Source: Gaetbulibacter saemankumensis DSM 17032
GTDB lineage: Bacteria > Bacteroidota > Bacteroidia > Flavobacteriales > Flavobacteriaceae
Reading direction: 5' to 3'
DNA length: 64,000 bases
Assembly: GCF_000425645.1 (NCBI RefSeq)
Contig: NZ_KE384430.1
Span: forward strand, 496,001-560,000
The position numbers and the translations under genes are program-made. Under the pieces are notes generated by a model. It made no database searches and was not told where the DNA came from. It worked only from the letters and a program-made list of their open reading frames with translations. This document shows positions 16,476-26,809 of the stretch, one piece after another. Numbering within the stretch: position 1 is the stretch's first letter; each line of letters begins with the position of its first letter.

Positions 16476-18872
16476 ATGATATTAAATACTGAATTAGAAT
16501 ATAAAGGAGATCAATTTCCTTCAACTATAATAGATTATAAAAAAGATGTAGATGTACTACATTTTTATACAACTAATAGTGTCATTTTACAATTAACCGT
16601 ATTAAGAGATAGTGTTTTACGCTTCCGCTATACTACCGTTGGAAAATTCACAAAGGATTTTTCGTATGCTATTGATGAAGATGCCAGTAGAGGTTATAAT
16701 AATTTAGAAATAACAGATGATGATGAAAAATATATCATCACCACCGCAAAACTAATTTGCCATATATACAAATCGGACTTAAGAAAATCTATTTATGATG
16801 CTCATGATAAATCTGTTATTATTGAAGATGAACTTGGATTTCACTGGGAAGAAAGTTACGAATTAGGCGGCGATATTGTAAAAATGAGTAAATCTGCTCA
16901 GGCGGGCGAAAGTTACTATGGTCTTGGTGATAAACCGGAACACTTAAATTTAAAAGGACGCCGTTTTGAAAACTGGGCGACAGACTCCTATGCTTACGGA
17001 AAAAATACCGATCCTATTTACAAAGCCATTCCGTTTTATACTGGTATTCACAGTGGTAAATCCTATGGTATTTTCTTCGATAATTCTTTTAGAACATATT
17101 TCGACTTTTGCCATGAACGTCGCAATGTAACCAGTTTTTGGGCACAAGGAGGAGAAATGAATTACTATTTCTTTTACGGTCCTAATATGCAGGACGTGGT
17201 GGCTAGCTATACCGACTTAACTGGTACGCCAGAATTACCGCCTTTATGGGCTTTAGGGTATCACCAATGTAAGTGGAGTTACTATCCAGAATCTCAGGTA
17301 AAAGAAATCACCAATAAATTTAGAGAACTTAAAATTCCTTGTGATGCAATCTATCTGGATATCGATTATATGGAAGGCTTTAGATGTTTTACTTGGAGTA
17401 AAGAATATTTCCCTGAACCTAAACGCATGGTGAAGGAATTAGCCGAGGACGGATTTAAAACAGTTGTAATTATCGATCCTGGTATTAAAATCGACCCAGA
17501 ATACAGTGTGTTTAAAGAAGGATTGGATAACGATTATTTCTGTAAAAGAGCTGATGGACCTTACATGAAAGGTAAAGTATGGCCGGGAGAATGTTATTTT
17601 CCAGATTTCACCAGACCTGATGTTCGCGAATGGTGGGCAGGACTTTTTAAAGAATTAATTGAAGATATAGGTGTTAAGGGTGTTTGGAACGATATGAACG
17701 AACCAGCCGTTATGGATGTTCCAGGAAAATCCTTTCCTCCCGATGTGCGTCACGATTACGATGGTAACCCTTGTAGTCATCAAAAAGCACATAATATTTA
17801 TGGTATGCAAATGGCTCGTGCTACCTACCATGGTTTAAAACGATTTAATTATCCGAAACGCCCCTTTGTAATTACGCGATCGGCTTATTCGGGCACTCAA
17901 CGCTATACCTCAACCTGGATGGGCGATAATGTTGCTACCTGGGAACATTTACAAATTGCTAATATTCAGGCGCAGCGATTAGCCATGTCTGGATTCTCAT
18001 TCGCGGGATCGGATATAGGTGGTTTTGCTGAACAACCTAATGGCGAATTATATGCACGTTGGATTCAGTTAGGTGTTTTCCATCCCTTTTGTAGAACACA
18101 TTCGTCTGGCGATCATGGTGCTCAAGAACCTTGGGCTTTCGATGAAGAAATTACAGATATTGTACGTAAGTTCATTGAAATACGTTACGAATTATTACCG
18201 TATTTATATACAACGTTCTATCATTACTCACAGGACAACATACCCATGTTAAAATCTCTAGTCCTTTACGACCAGGAAGACATTCAAACGCATTACAGAA
18301 CCGATGAGTTTATTTGTGGTGATCATATTCTAGTTTGCCCAATAAACGAACCGAATTCTAAAGGAAGACGCATGTATATTCCTCGTGGCGAATGGTATAA
18401 TAATTGGACGAAGGAATTAATAAAAGGCGGTAAAGAAACCTGGATTGATGCCGATCTTGACGAAATGCCAATTTTTATTAAGGCTGGTGCAATCATTCCG
18501 AAATATCCCGTACAGCAGTATGTTGGAGAAATTAAGTTAGAACAAATCGATTTAGATGTTTATTACAAAAAAGGCAAAGAAGATTCGGAGTTATACGAAG
18601 ATTCCAATGATGGCTACGACTATAGAAAAGGGCGTTACAGTCTGAAGAAATTCAATTTAGCTGGTAATGGGGAAAAATTAATCATCCGTATCCACAAACG
18701 TGGACAGTACGAAACTCCATATTCTACTTTTAAACTAAACCTATTTGGTTTACCATTCGAAGTAAAAACCATTAAAGTAGATAATGAAGAGGTGTCATTT
18801 AAAGATGTACAATTCGAAAACAACACCTTAGTTGTCACTAAAGAATTTACCAACCTTCAAATCATTGGGTAG
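16476..18872 (+). CDS. Alpha-glucosidase, GH31
   Basis: A 798-residue glycoside hydrolase family 31 enzyme that releases glucose from alpha-1,4 (or 1,6) glucosides. The N-terminal beta-sandwich is at about residues 10-235. The barrel carries W-N-D-M-N-E-P-A-V-M (nucleophile Asp), the later acid/base segment T-S-T-W-M-G-D-N-V-A and G-S-D-I-G-G-F, and the substrate motif H-P-F-C-R-T-H-S. No signal peptide is present, so it is predicted to be cytoplasmic, which fits turnover of intracellular glycogen or maltodextrin rather than an extracellular polymer. It has its own leader 139 bases after glgB. Confidence 0.9.
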   Translation: MILNTELEYKGDQFPSTIIDYKKDVDVLHFYTTNSVILQLTVLRDSVLRFRYTTVGKFTKDFSYAIDEDASRGYNNLEITDDDEKYIITTAKLICHIYKSDLRKSIYDAHDKSVIIEDELGFHWEESYELGGDIVKMSKSAQAGESYYGLGDKPEHLNLKGRRFENWATDSYAYGKNTDPIYKAIPFYTGIHSGKSYGIFFDNSFRTYFDFCHERRNVTSFWAQGGEMNYYFFYGPNMQDVVASYTDLTGTPELPPLWALGYHQCKWSYYPESQVKEITNKFRELKIPCDAIYLDIDYMEGFRCFTWSKEYFPEPKRMVKELAEDGFKTVVIIDPGIKIDPEYSVFKEGLDNDYFCKRADGPYMKGKVWPGECYFPDFTRPDVREWWAGLFKELIEDIGVKGVWNDMNEPAVMDVPGKSFPPDVRHDYDGNPCSHQKAHNIYGMQMARATYHGLKRFNYPKRPFVITRSAYSGTQRYTSTWMGDNVATWEHLQIANIQAQRLAMSGFSFAGSDIGGFAEQPNGELYARWIQLGVFHPFCRTHSSGDHGAQEPWAFDEEITDIVRKFIEIRYELLPYLYTTFYHYSQDNIPMLKSLVLYDQEDIQTHYRTDEFICGDHILVCPINEPNSKGRRMYIPRGEWYNNWTKELIKGGKETWIDADLDEMPIFIKAGAIIPKYPVQQYVGEIKLEQIDLDVYYKKGKEDSELYEDSNDGYDYRKGRYSLKKFNLAGNGEKLIIRIHKRGQYETPYSTFKLNLFGLPFEVKTIKVDNEEVSFKDVQFENNTLVVTKEFTNLQIIG

Positions 18873-18882
18873 AAGAATCTAA

Positions 18883-18930
18883 ATTTTATTTTAAAAGGCT
18901 TGCTAAACAGCAAGCCTTTTAAAATAAAAT
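18883..18930. terminator. Bidirectional terminator with a perfect 22-bp stem
   Basis: Arms 18883-18904 and 18909-18930 are exact reverse complements with loop AAAC. The GC core AAGGCTTGCT is flanked by A/T-rich ends that give a T-run on either strand. It lies between the convergent GH31 gene and antiporter. Confidence 0.9.
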
Positions 18931-18946
18931 CATCTAAACTCTTAAT

Positions 18947-20782
18947 TTAGACATCTATAGATTCATAAGGTTTTCCAAGATACACAAGTTTAAAGTCTTT
19001 TTCAATTTTAAAGTCTTTTGTTAGAGTACAAATAATATGCAGCTCTCCATCACGATCCTTAACAAACAGAGGAATGGTCTTCTGTTCTCTATTTAATTTA
19101 TTAATCTTGTTAAGATATTCTTCTTTGGTATTAATAGCAATCTCATGAATTACCGGATAATCCCTTGCTACTTCGCTGAAGTTTATAAAATCATCTTTAG
19201 TAGAAAATATAGTTTCAAGAGTAATATCTTCTTGATTTTTAATCTCCTGAGAAGAAATAAGTCTATAAGAGCCTCGTTCTCCTAGATGATCTCGAAATTT
19301 ATTGATACTATATTTATTAATTTCATCACTTCCAGTAAAGGCTAACAAATACCCAATATCACTCAGTTCAATATCATTAGTTAAATCTTCAGAATAAATA
19401 TTAGCCTGCATAGCATCTAAGTCTAAACTTTTAGCCTTATTAATATTATCTAAATTATTATCTATTAATACAACATGACGTGCATTATTTTTTAAATATT
19501 TGGCTATAATCCTAGAAGCTTCTGAAGCACCAATCATTAAAATACCATTACTTGCTTTTAAGTAAACTCCAATCAATTTTGCCACATACCTTGCGGATGC
19601 AGCATTTAAAAGTACCGTTACAAGTACGGTAGTAAAAACTAATGGTGTAATATATTCAGCATAGGGCTCACCTCTTAATACAAGCTTGGTCCCAAATAAA
19701 GAAGCAATACCCGCCGCAACAATCCCTCGAGGACCTACCCAACTAATAAAAACCTTTTCATTAAACTTCAACCCTGAATTAATGCAGCTTAAGAAAACAC
19801 CTAATGGCCTTAAAACAAAAATAATAATGGCTATAAGTAAAACAGTTTTCCAATTATATACAATTAGCAAATCATCCAAATTTATATTTGCTGATAATAA
19901 AATAAAGAGAATCGATATAAGCAATACACTCAAGGATTCTTTAAAATAGAGTAATTCCTTTAAGTTTGGCAATTTACTATTACCTAACACCATACCCATA
20001 ACAACAACCGCTAAAAGCCCAGATTCATGTGCAAATATATCGGACTCTACAAAAACCAAAAGTACTACAGATAGAGCTGTTACATTAAGCAAATAATGAG
20101 GTATTAGCTTTTTCTTAATAGAAAAATAAAGTATTAAAGCTGCTGTAGTACCAAAAGATATACCAATAATTACAATTTTACCAAACTCCAGAATGGCCTG
20201 AAGGGTATAACCATTATTTTCTCCTATACTTATAAATTCGAACATCAATACCGCTGCCAAAGCACCGATAGGATCAATTAAAATCCCTTCCCATTTTAAA
20301 ACGGTTGAAATTTCCTTTTTTAAGGGAATGTTTCTTAAAATAGGAGCAATAACCGTAGGGCCTGTAACAATAATAAGTGCCGAAAATAAAAAAGAGACTC
20401 TCCAACTTAAATTAAATATAAAATGCGCTGCTAAACCTGCTCCCACAAATGTAATAAACCCACCAAAACTAATAAGTTTTAAAATAACTGGACCTACTTT
20501 TGAAATTTCATTACGCTTTAACGTTAGTCCACCCTCAAACAATATAATACCTATAGCTAAGGACACAAAGCTATAGAGACTATCTCCGGGAAATAATCCT
20601 TTCTCTCCATTCCAAACGGGTTCAATCCATTTAGTGCCATCCTCCGAAAATAATGTTGATATAGGACCTACAAAAAGTCCTATAAGAATTAAAGGTAAAA
20701 TTGCAGGAAGTTTAAGCCTCCATGCAACCCATTGTGATAATATTCCTAAAATTACTATTGCAGAAAGTTCAATCATGTACAA
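18947..20782 (-). CDS. Cation/proton antiporter with TrkA-N and TrkA-C-like domains
   Basis: A 611-residue CPA1-type sodium or potassium/proton exchanger. The N-terminal two thirds (about residues 1-400) contain roughly 12 hydrophobic helices with L-F-E-G-G-L-T-L, the signature loop of NhaP-type exchangers, and G-P-T-V-I-A-P-I-L. The C-terminal part has a Rossmann nucleotide-binding domain starting near G-I-L-M-I-G-A-S-E-A-S (about 408) and ending near 520, then a short TrkA-C-like module. RCK-type domains sense NAD(H), ATP or c-di-AMP; which is unknown here. It is divergent from a second antiporter, suggesting a local ion and pH homeostasis cluster. Confidence 0.88.
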   Translation of the reverse strand: MYMIELSAIVILGILSQWVAWRLKLPAILPLILIGLFVGPISTLFSEDGTKWIEPVWNGEKGLFPGDSLYSFVSLAIGIILFEGGLTLKRNEISKVGPVILKLISFGGFITFVGAGLAAHFIFNLSWRVSFLFSALIIVTGPTVIAPILRNIPLKKEISTVLKWEGILIDPIGALAAVLMFEFISIGENNGYTLQAILEFGKIVIIGISFGTTAALILYFSIKKKLIPHYLLNVTALSVVLLVFVESDIFAHESGLLAVVVMGMVLGNSKLPNLKELLYFKESLSVLLISILFILLSANINLDDLLIVYNWKTVLLIAIIIFVLRPLGVFLSCINSGLKFNEKVFISWVGPRGIVAAGIASLFGTKLVLRGEPYAEYITPLVFTTVLVTVLLNAASARYVAKLIGVYLKASNGILMIGASEASRIIAKYLKNNARHVVLIDNNLDNINKAKSLDLDAMQANIYSEDLTNDIELSDIGYLLAFTGSDEINKYSINKFRDHLGERGSYRLISSQEIKNQEDITLETIFSTKDDFINFSEVARDYPVIHEIAINTKEEYLNKINKLNREQKTIPLFVKDRDGELHIICTLTKDFKIEKDFKLVYLGKPYESIDV

Positions 20783-20906
20783 ATTGTTTTACTAAACATT
20801 ATAGCAAAATATTAAAAAATGACTACTAAACGGCAATCTTAAAATACTATTTTAAAAAAAATTCAGATATTTATAATATCTCGCTTTTTATAAAATAGAC
20901 TTAATT

Positions 20907-22691
20907 ATGGAAGGATTTGATATTTTAAACCTTTTTATTGTACTTATTTCTGCTTGGGGTGCTGGTGCATTAATAAAACGAATAGGGTATCCATCTATTC
21001 TAGGTGAGCTATTAATTGGCATCATAATAGGCCCTCCATTATTAGGTCTCGTTAATATCTCAAGCACTCTTACTATATTATCAGAAACGGGCGTTATCCT
21101 ACTTATGGCCTACATAGGTATGGAGATTAATTTTAAGGACTTAGGAAAAGCGTCATGGGCCGGACTCTTAGCGGCTGTTGGAGGTTTTATTGTGCCCTTT
21201 ATCTTAGGATACTATGTTGTAACTTTATCGGGAGGTACAAGTATTGCAGGACTTTTTGTTGGTATAGCCGTTGGTGTTACTTCTTTGGCGACCAAAAGTC
21301 GCATTCTAGTCGATTTAAACTTACTAGATACCCGAATTGCTTATGTTTTAATGGCTGGCGCACTATTTTCTGATACTCTAGCGCTTATCATTTTTGCAGG
21401 CTTATCTAGTTTTATAGATGCCGGATCTGTAAACATGTCTGAAATATTGTTTATTAGTGGCAAAATAATCTTATTCTTTTTATTTTCTACGCTACTAGGG
21501 CTTTACTTATTTCCCAAACTCTTAAAATGGTTCGAATCTAAAAAAATTGATAACCGCACCTTTTACTTCACATTACTACTTCTAATCGTTTTTGGATTGT
21601 CAGAACTAGCAGAACTAGTTGGTCTTCATGGAATTTTAGGAGCTTTCATGGCTGGACTTTTTATTAAAGATGATCTCTTTAATAAAAAAATAAGCAAAGA
21701 CATTTCCAATGTTTTTCATGATATATCAGTAGGCTTCATGGCTCCCATCTTTTTTGTTACAGCCGGATTTTATGTTTCCCTTGATGTTTTCCAAACCAAC
21801 TTAAACTTATTACTACTTATACTTGGAGCAGCGTTTATAGGTAAAATATTAGGTACTATTATATTTTATTTACCAAGTGGAAATGGTTGGCGAGAAGGGT
21901 TAGCTGTTGGAACAGGTATGAATGGTCGAGGTGCAGTAGAAATTGTTATTGCTGGTATTGGCTTACAGAAAGGCGTTATTTCTCAAGAAATATTTTCAAT
22001 TCTAGTTTTCATGGCTATATTAACGACACTATCGGTGCCTTTATTATTGACTTGGTCGACCAACTGGTTAAAAAAACGCGGACAACTCGTTAAGCAATAT
22101 TCGAAAAATGGATATCTTATTTTAGGAGCTAACCCCATAGGTTTACTTCTTGGAAAACACTTAAAGGCAAGCGATAAAATTGTTTTTATTGATGCCAACA
22201 AAGTAATGGCCGAACAGGCTGAAAGAAAAGGTTTTGAATCTATACACGGTAACGCATTAGATGAACCCACACTAAGCAAAGCATCCGCTAAAGATTTTCA
22301 AACATTTATTGCATTGACCGAAAATACCGAAATCAATCTATTGGCTTCACAATTAGCAAACGACAGCTTTTATATCCCGGAAAAATTTGTAGTAATATGT
22401 CCTAACGAAAACAATGAGGGAGCAGGAATTAATCTTATAGGAAGCGCATCAACATTATTTGCAAGTCGAACTGATATAAAACCATGGATAAAACTAGTGC
22501 AATCTTCAAATTTTAGAGAAATTGAAATGAAAATAACTGAAGAAACCACAACCCGGGCATGGGTTAAATATCAACTTAAACAAAATAAAAACATTTTACC
22601 TCTTGTTATAATTGATATTAATGGGAACAAACGGCCATTTGGTTATAACGATACGTTGATTGTTAATGAGTCGGTAATATATATAGAATGA
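20907..22691 (+). CDS. Kef-type cation/proton antiporter with TrkA-N domain
   Basis: A 594-residue CPA2-family exchanger. About 12 transmembrane helices lie within residues 5-390, with G-E-L-L-I-G-I-I-I-G-P-P and L-G-A-F-M-A-G-L-F, both typical of Kef/NapA-like proteins, and A-V-G-T-G-M-N-G-R-G-A-V-E-I-V in the core. A TrkA-N Rossmann domain begins near G-Y-L-I-L-G-A-N-P-I-G-L-L-L-G (about 405) and continues past I-H-G-N-A-L-D. A final segment to residue 594 may be a degenerate TrkA-C module. First of a three-gene unit with the Usp protein and SulP transporter. Confidence 0.88.
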   Translation: MEGFDILNLFIVLISAWGAGALIKRIGYPSILGELLIGIIIGPPLLGLVNISSTLTILSETGVILLMAYIGMEINFKDLGKASWAGLLAAVGGFIVPFILGYYVVTLSGGTSIAGLFVGIAVGVTSLATKSRILVDLNLLDTRIAYVLMAGALFSDTLALIIFAGLSSFIDAGSVNMSEILFISGKIILFFLFSTLLGLYLFPKLLKWFESKKIDNRTFYFTLLLLIVFGLSELAELVGLHGILGAFMAGLFIKDDLFNKKISKDISNVFHDISVGFMAPIFFVTAGFYVSLDVFQTNLNLLLLILGAAFIGKILGTIIFYLPSGNGWREGLAVGTGMNGRGAVEIVIAGIGLQKGVISQEIFSILVFMAILTTLSVPLLLTWSTNWLKKRGQLVKQYSKNGYLILGANPIGLLLGKHLKASDKIVFIDANKVMAEQAERKGFESIHGNALDEPTLSKASAKDFQTFIALTENTEINLLASQLANDSFYIPEKFVVICPNENNEGAGINLIGSASTLFASRTDIKPWIKLVQSSNFREIEMKITEETTTRAWVKYQLKQNKNILPLVIIDINGNKRPFGYNDTLIVNESVIYIE

Positions 22692-22744
22692 TGCTCAAAA
22701 AATATTATCTTACACGCTTTAAACATTAAATATTAAGATATCTA

Positions 22745-23593
22745 GTGATATTAAAGCCTTTTAAGAGCATAGGTATTGGAGTTGCATTTTCGCCAAATTT
22801 GAAAGCGAACTTATTTGAGGCCGCCAGACTTTCCATTTTTCTTAATGCTAAACTGTATTTAATACATGTTGGAGATGCTTCAGAAGACAAAATTTCAACA
22901 TTAAAAATGATTCTTCAACCTTTTAAAAAGGACCATTTAGATTTTGAAGTGGTTTTCAAAACCGGTGATCCGGTAGACGTTATTCTATCTGTTTCAGAAG
23001 AAAAGTCCATCGATTTACTAATACTTGGTGCCGTTCAGCGCGAAGACATTCTTAAATATTATATTGGATCCATCGCTAGAAAAATTACAAGACAAGCCCG
23101 ATGTTCTATATTGTTACTTATTAAACCCAGTGTTAATCGGGTGCCTTGTGAACATATTGTGGTAAATGGGTTAAAAGACCCGAAAACAGAATTAGCCATT
23201 AGTACTGCTTTTTATGTTGCCAAACACCTAAGTGCTAATAAAATTACTATCGTTGAAGAAATTAATCAAGACCAAATCTCTGTAAAGGTTGATGACGATA
23301 AATCTCTTAGAAAGGCAACCATTATGAAAGAGCGTATAAAGTTACGTGAGAATACCAGAATAAAAGAAATACTAAGTCATATTCCTGAAACATACACCAA
23401 AAACATCACTGTAAAACTGCAGCCTATTTTTGGCAGAAAAGGATATTCCATTGGGCATTATGCCCAGATTTCACGAGCCGATTTATTAGTAATGAATGGT
23501 CCTAAAAAAATGACCTTCTGGGACCGGCTATTTCCACATGACATAGAACATATTTTAACCGAATTACCAACCGACGTTTTAATTCTTCAATGA
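22745..23593 (+). CDS. Tandem universal stress protein
   Basis: A 282-residue protein made of two Usp folds (about residues 5-130 and 140-282). The first shows G-I-G-V-A-F-S-P at the start and L-L-I-L-G-A-V near residue 95, followed by Y-Y-I-G-S-I-A-R-K-I-T-R-Q-A-R-C-S-I-L-L-L, equivalent to the G-S-x-x-x-x-x-x nucleotide-binding end but without a perfect G-x2-G-x9-G-S/T. The second ends with T-D-V-L-I-L. The start is a GTG; no ATG fits. It overlaps the SulP gene by 4 bases (ATGA), so coupled translation and a regulatory link to ion or anion transport are likely but inferred. Confidence 0.82.
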   Translation: MILKPFKSIGIGVAFSPNLKANLFEAARLSIFLNAKLYLIHVGDASEDKISTLKMILQPFKKDHLDFEVVFKTGDPVDVILSVSEEKSIDLLILGAVQREDILKYYIGSIARKITRQARCSILLLIKPSVNRVPCEHIVVNGLKDPKTELAISTAFYVAKHLSANKITIVEEINQDQISVKVDDDKSLRKATIMKERIKLRENTRIKEILSHIPETYTKNITVKLQPIFGRKGYSIGHYAQISRADLLVMNGPKKMTFWDRLFPHDIEHILTELPTDVLILQ

Positions 23594-25797
23594 GCCCCAG
23601 AAAAAATATCATAAAAGATTTTTTTAAAGCCTTACCAAAAAATATATTCTCAGGTTTTGTGGTAAGTTTAATTGCGCTTCCGCTAGGTTTAGGATTAGCT
23701 ATGGCCAGTGAAGCACCGCCAATAGCTGGTATTATCGCAGCTATTGTAGGGGGTATTCTTGTAGCCATTTTGGGAGGAAGTCATATTACAATTACCGGAC
23801 CTGGTAATGGCTTGGTAGGTGTTTTACTCATTTCCATTACAACTCTGGGTTTAGAAAGTGCTTATGTAGCGATTATTTGTTCGGGATTATTATTAGCGCT
23901 CTTAGGGTTTTTAAGAATGGGAACCCTGGCAAATTTTTTTCCATCATCGGCCATTCAGGGTATGCTGGCAGCTATCGGATTAATTATATTAGGAAAACAG
24001 TTTCATATAATGTTAGCGCATAAAATTAAACGTGCCAACACCGTTGATTATCTAATTGAAATTCCTTTTACTATAAACGATGTATTACATTACCATTACA
24101 AAGGACTCATATATGCAGCATTAGCAGGAGTAGTTAGTCTGGCAATTATGATGTTTTATTCAAAAATCAGAAATAAGTATTTACAGCTTATTCCTGCTCC
24201 TATGTGGATTGTCATTTTATCGATAAGCATTAGTTATTACTTTGAGCTTGTACTTCATGAACCACATCCCATTTCAAGTGAATATATGCTTTCTGGCATC
24301 CCCACCCTGCAACATATTATTGAAGATTTACCAACTCTAAATTTCAATAAAATAGGTAGTTTACCTTTTTGGGGTAGTGTATTTGCACTTACCTTAATAG
24401 CAAGTATAGAATCCTTACTGAGTATTAAGGCAGTAGATAAACTAGATCCTGAGAAGCGACGTTCGAATGTAAATCGCGATTTAAAAGCCTTAGGACTCGC
24501 TACCGTTGTGAGTGGTTTTTTAGGAGGGCTAAATGTGGTTACCGTTATTGCCAGAAGTTCGGTAAATGTAAATCAAGGTGGTAGCAATCGCTCTTCAAAC
24601 TTTTTTCATGCCTTCTTTCTGATGCTTTTTATTGCCTTTTTCAGCACACAATTAACTCGTATTCCTTTACCTGCTCTTATGGCTATTTTGGTATATACAG
24701 GTTATAAATTAGCATCTCCCAATGTAGTTCGTAAAATATTTTCTATAGGTAAAGAGCAGCTTATCATCTTTTTTGTCACCTTAATTATTACTCTAAAAGT
24801 AGGTCTTATTACCGGTATACTTTCAGGCGTTATTGCTTCCGTCATAATTCATATAGTCATTAATAAAAGTGCCGGGCTTTTTTTAAGGAATGTTTTAAAA
24901 CCAAATGTTTTAATGTATCGCGAGACAGATGGTAAAAATGACTACTATGTAAGTGTGAAACATTTTTGTAGCTTTTTAAATTATTTCAGACTAAAACAAC
25001 GATTAGATGCTGTCCCTGAAGATAAAGATATCATTGTAGATTTTTCTATGTGTGAATTTGTTGATGATACCGTATTAGAAAACATTAACAACTATCAAGA
25101 AACATTTAAAAAACGAGGAGGTAATTTCGATGTTATTGGATTAGACATGCACGATACAGATTCTAAACACCCTTTCGCATCACGACGTTTACTACCTGTT
25201 CCAAACATTATTAAAAAGAATCTAACAAAACGTCAATCGGGAATGAAAACTATAGCTAAAAATCTAAAGCTTATTTACAGCCCGAAAAAACAAAAGGAAG
25301 TCACATTCTTAAATAAATTTTTGTTTTTTAACACCAAACAAATTAACCGTATCTATAACGAATTATATGATACAAACCATACCTATAAACTATTCGATAT
25401 AGAATTTTCTGAAGGTGAATTTATTGCTAAAGAGGTTATTAGAACAACCATGCTTCATATTGAATTAAATAAATCAATTCCCGAGTTTACTTTAGATAAA
25501 GAAGGCTTTTTAGAACGTGTTTATGCTTTTGCTGGATTTAAAGATATTCAGATAGAAAGTGATACCGAATTTTCAAAACATTTCTATCTATTAGGTGATG
25601 ACCAAATTGCTATTACTAAATTTTTCAGCAATGAAATTACACAGTTTTTTGAAAGTAATCCTTATTACCATGTAGAATCTAATGGCCATGCCATTTTAAT
25701 TTTAGGTAAAGAACGTCTTGCTAGTATTAAAGAAATAAATGCCTTATTTGATTTTGGTAAGCGCTTAAAAGAGGTTATTTCATATTCAAATCAATAA
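23590..25797 (+). CDS. SulP-family anion transporter with STAS domain and C-terminal extension
   Basis: A 735-residue transporter of the SulP (SLC26) family, which moves sulfate, bicarbonate or other anions. The membrane domain (about residues 10-440) has the family start S-G-F-V-V-S-L-I-A-L-P-L-G-L-G-L-A, G-G-S-H-I-T-I-T-G-P-G-N-G and the L-A-T-V-V-S-G-F-L-G-G-L-N-V-V region. A STAS-like segment (about 455-535) carries I-I-V-D-F-S-M-C-E-F-V-D-D. Beyond it is a basic linker and a further roughly 160-residue domain (about 575-735) that I do not recognise. Ordinary SulP proteins usually end with STAS. The substrate cannot be told; bicarbonate is plausible for a marine flavobacterium. Confidence 0.85.
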   Translation: MSPRKNIIKDFFKALPKNIFSGFVVSLIALPLGLGLAMASEAPPIAGIIAAIVGGILVAILGGSHITITGPGNGLVGVLLISITTLGLESAYVAIICSGLLLALLGFLRMGTLANFFPSSAIQGMLAAIGLIILGKQFHIMLAHKIKRANTVDYLIEIPFTINDVLHYHYKGLIYAALAGVVSLAIMMFYSKIRNKYLQLIPAPMWIVILSISISYYFELVLHEPHPISSEYMLSGIPTLQHIIEDLPTLNFNKIGSLPFWGSVFALTLIASIESLLSIKAVDKLDPEKRRSNVNRDLKALGLATVVSGFLGGLNVVTVIARSSVNVNQGGSNRSSNFFHAFFLMLFIAFFSTQLTRIPLPALMAILVYTGYKLASPNVVRKIFSIGKEQLIIFFVTLIITLKVGLITGILSGVIASVIIHIVINKSAGLFLRNVLKPNVLMYRETDGKNDYYVSVKHFCSFLNYFRLKQRLDAVPEDKDIIVDFSMCEFVDDTVLENINNYQETFKKRGGNFDVIGLDMHDTDSKHPFASRRLLPVPNIIKKNLTKRQSGMKTIAKNLKLIYSPKKQKEVTFLNKFLFFNTKQINRIYNELYDTNHTYKLFDIEFSEGEFIAKEVIRTTMLHIELNKSIPEFTLDKEGFLERVYAFAGFKDIQIESDTEFSKHFYLLGDDQIAITKFFSNEITQFFESNPYYHVESNGHAILILGKERLASIKEINALFDFGKRLKEVISYSNQ

Positions 25798-25923
25798 ATA
25801 TTCACTAAAAACTGTAAGTTAAAAAATACAGGAACATTAAAATTCATTTTTTTTAGGCTCTTTTCTTAATATATTCTTAAGGTTTTCAGGCAATCACAAT
25901 AGTTTTATTAATTTTACATCCTT

Positions 25924-26784
25924 ATGAATTTATTCCCTGTTAATGCTGGAAACTTTAAACTGGATGGCGGTGCTATGTTTGGCGTAGTGCCCAAATCTCT
26001 ATGGCAAAAAACTAATCCGGCAGATGCTAACAATATGATAGATATTGCAGCACGTTGCTTACTTATTGAAGATGGTAACAGACTTATATTAGTCGATACC
26101 GGCATGGGGAATAAACAATCGGATAAATTTTTCGGGTACTATCACCTTTGGGGTAATGATACTTTGGAAGGTTCTATTAAAAATCAAGGCTTTCACCCAG
26201 ATGACATTACAGATGTTTTTTTAACACATTTGCATTTCGATCATTCTGGTGGTGCTATTAATTGGAATAAAGAAAAAACGGGTTATCAACCTGCTTTTAA
26301 AAACGCCAATTACTGGAGTAATGAAAATCACTGGGAATGGGCCACTAAACCAAACAGAAGAGAAAAAGCCTCTTTTTTAAAAGAAAACATTATCCCCATT
26401 GAAGAGAGCGGTCAATTAAAATTTACAGGAATACCTAATGGTGATCGTTTACAAAATTCAGAACTTGGTTTTGATATTTTCTTTGCCGATGGTCATACCG
26501 AAAAACAAATGATCCCGCTTATTAATTACGATGGTAAAACTATTGCATTCATGGCCGATTTACTACCAACTGTTGGTCATTTACCATTACCATATGTTAT
26601 GGGGTATGATACCAGACCGCTACTCACTTTAGATGAAAAAGAAACCTTTTTAAATCTGGCGGCTGATAATAATTATTACCTCTTTTTGGAACATGATGCT
26701 CATAACGAAATTATCACGGTACAGCATACCGAAAAAGGGGTTCGCCTTAAAGAAGTTTATAACACACAAGACATTTTTAAATAA
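25924..26784 (+). CDS. Metallo-beta-lactamase-fold hydrolase
   Basis: A 286-residue MBL-fold protein with no signal peptide. The zinc motif T-H-L-H-F-D-H-S-G-G places ligands at His102, His104, Asp106 and His107. D-T-G-M-G lies upstream, F-F-A-D-G-H-T-E-K-Q provides a further His, and the last ligand is probably in L-F-L-E-H-D-A-H. The layout is like AHL-lactonase and glyoxalase II relatives, but the family covers many esterases, lactonases and hydrolases, so no substrate is claimed. It precedes the S8 protease by only 25 bases and could be co-transcribed with it. Confidence 0.85.
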   Translation: MNLFPVNAGNFKLDGGAMFGVVPKSLWQKTNPADANNMIDIAARCLLIEDGNRLILVDTGMGNKQSDKFFGYYHLWGNDTLEGSIKNQGFHPDDITDVFLTHLHFDHSGGAINWNKEKTGYQPAFKNANYWSNENHWEWATKPNRREKASFLKENIIPIEESGQLKFTGIPNGDRLQNSELGFDIFFADGHTEKQMIPLINYDGKTIAFMADLLPTVGHLPLPYVMGYDTRPLLTLDEKETFLNLAADNNYYLFLEHDAHNEIITVQHTEKGVRLKEVYNTQDIFK

Positions 26785-26809
26785 CATAAACAGATTCAAA
26801 TTTTAATAA

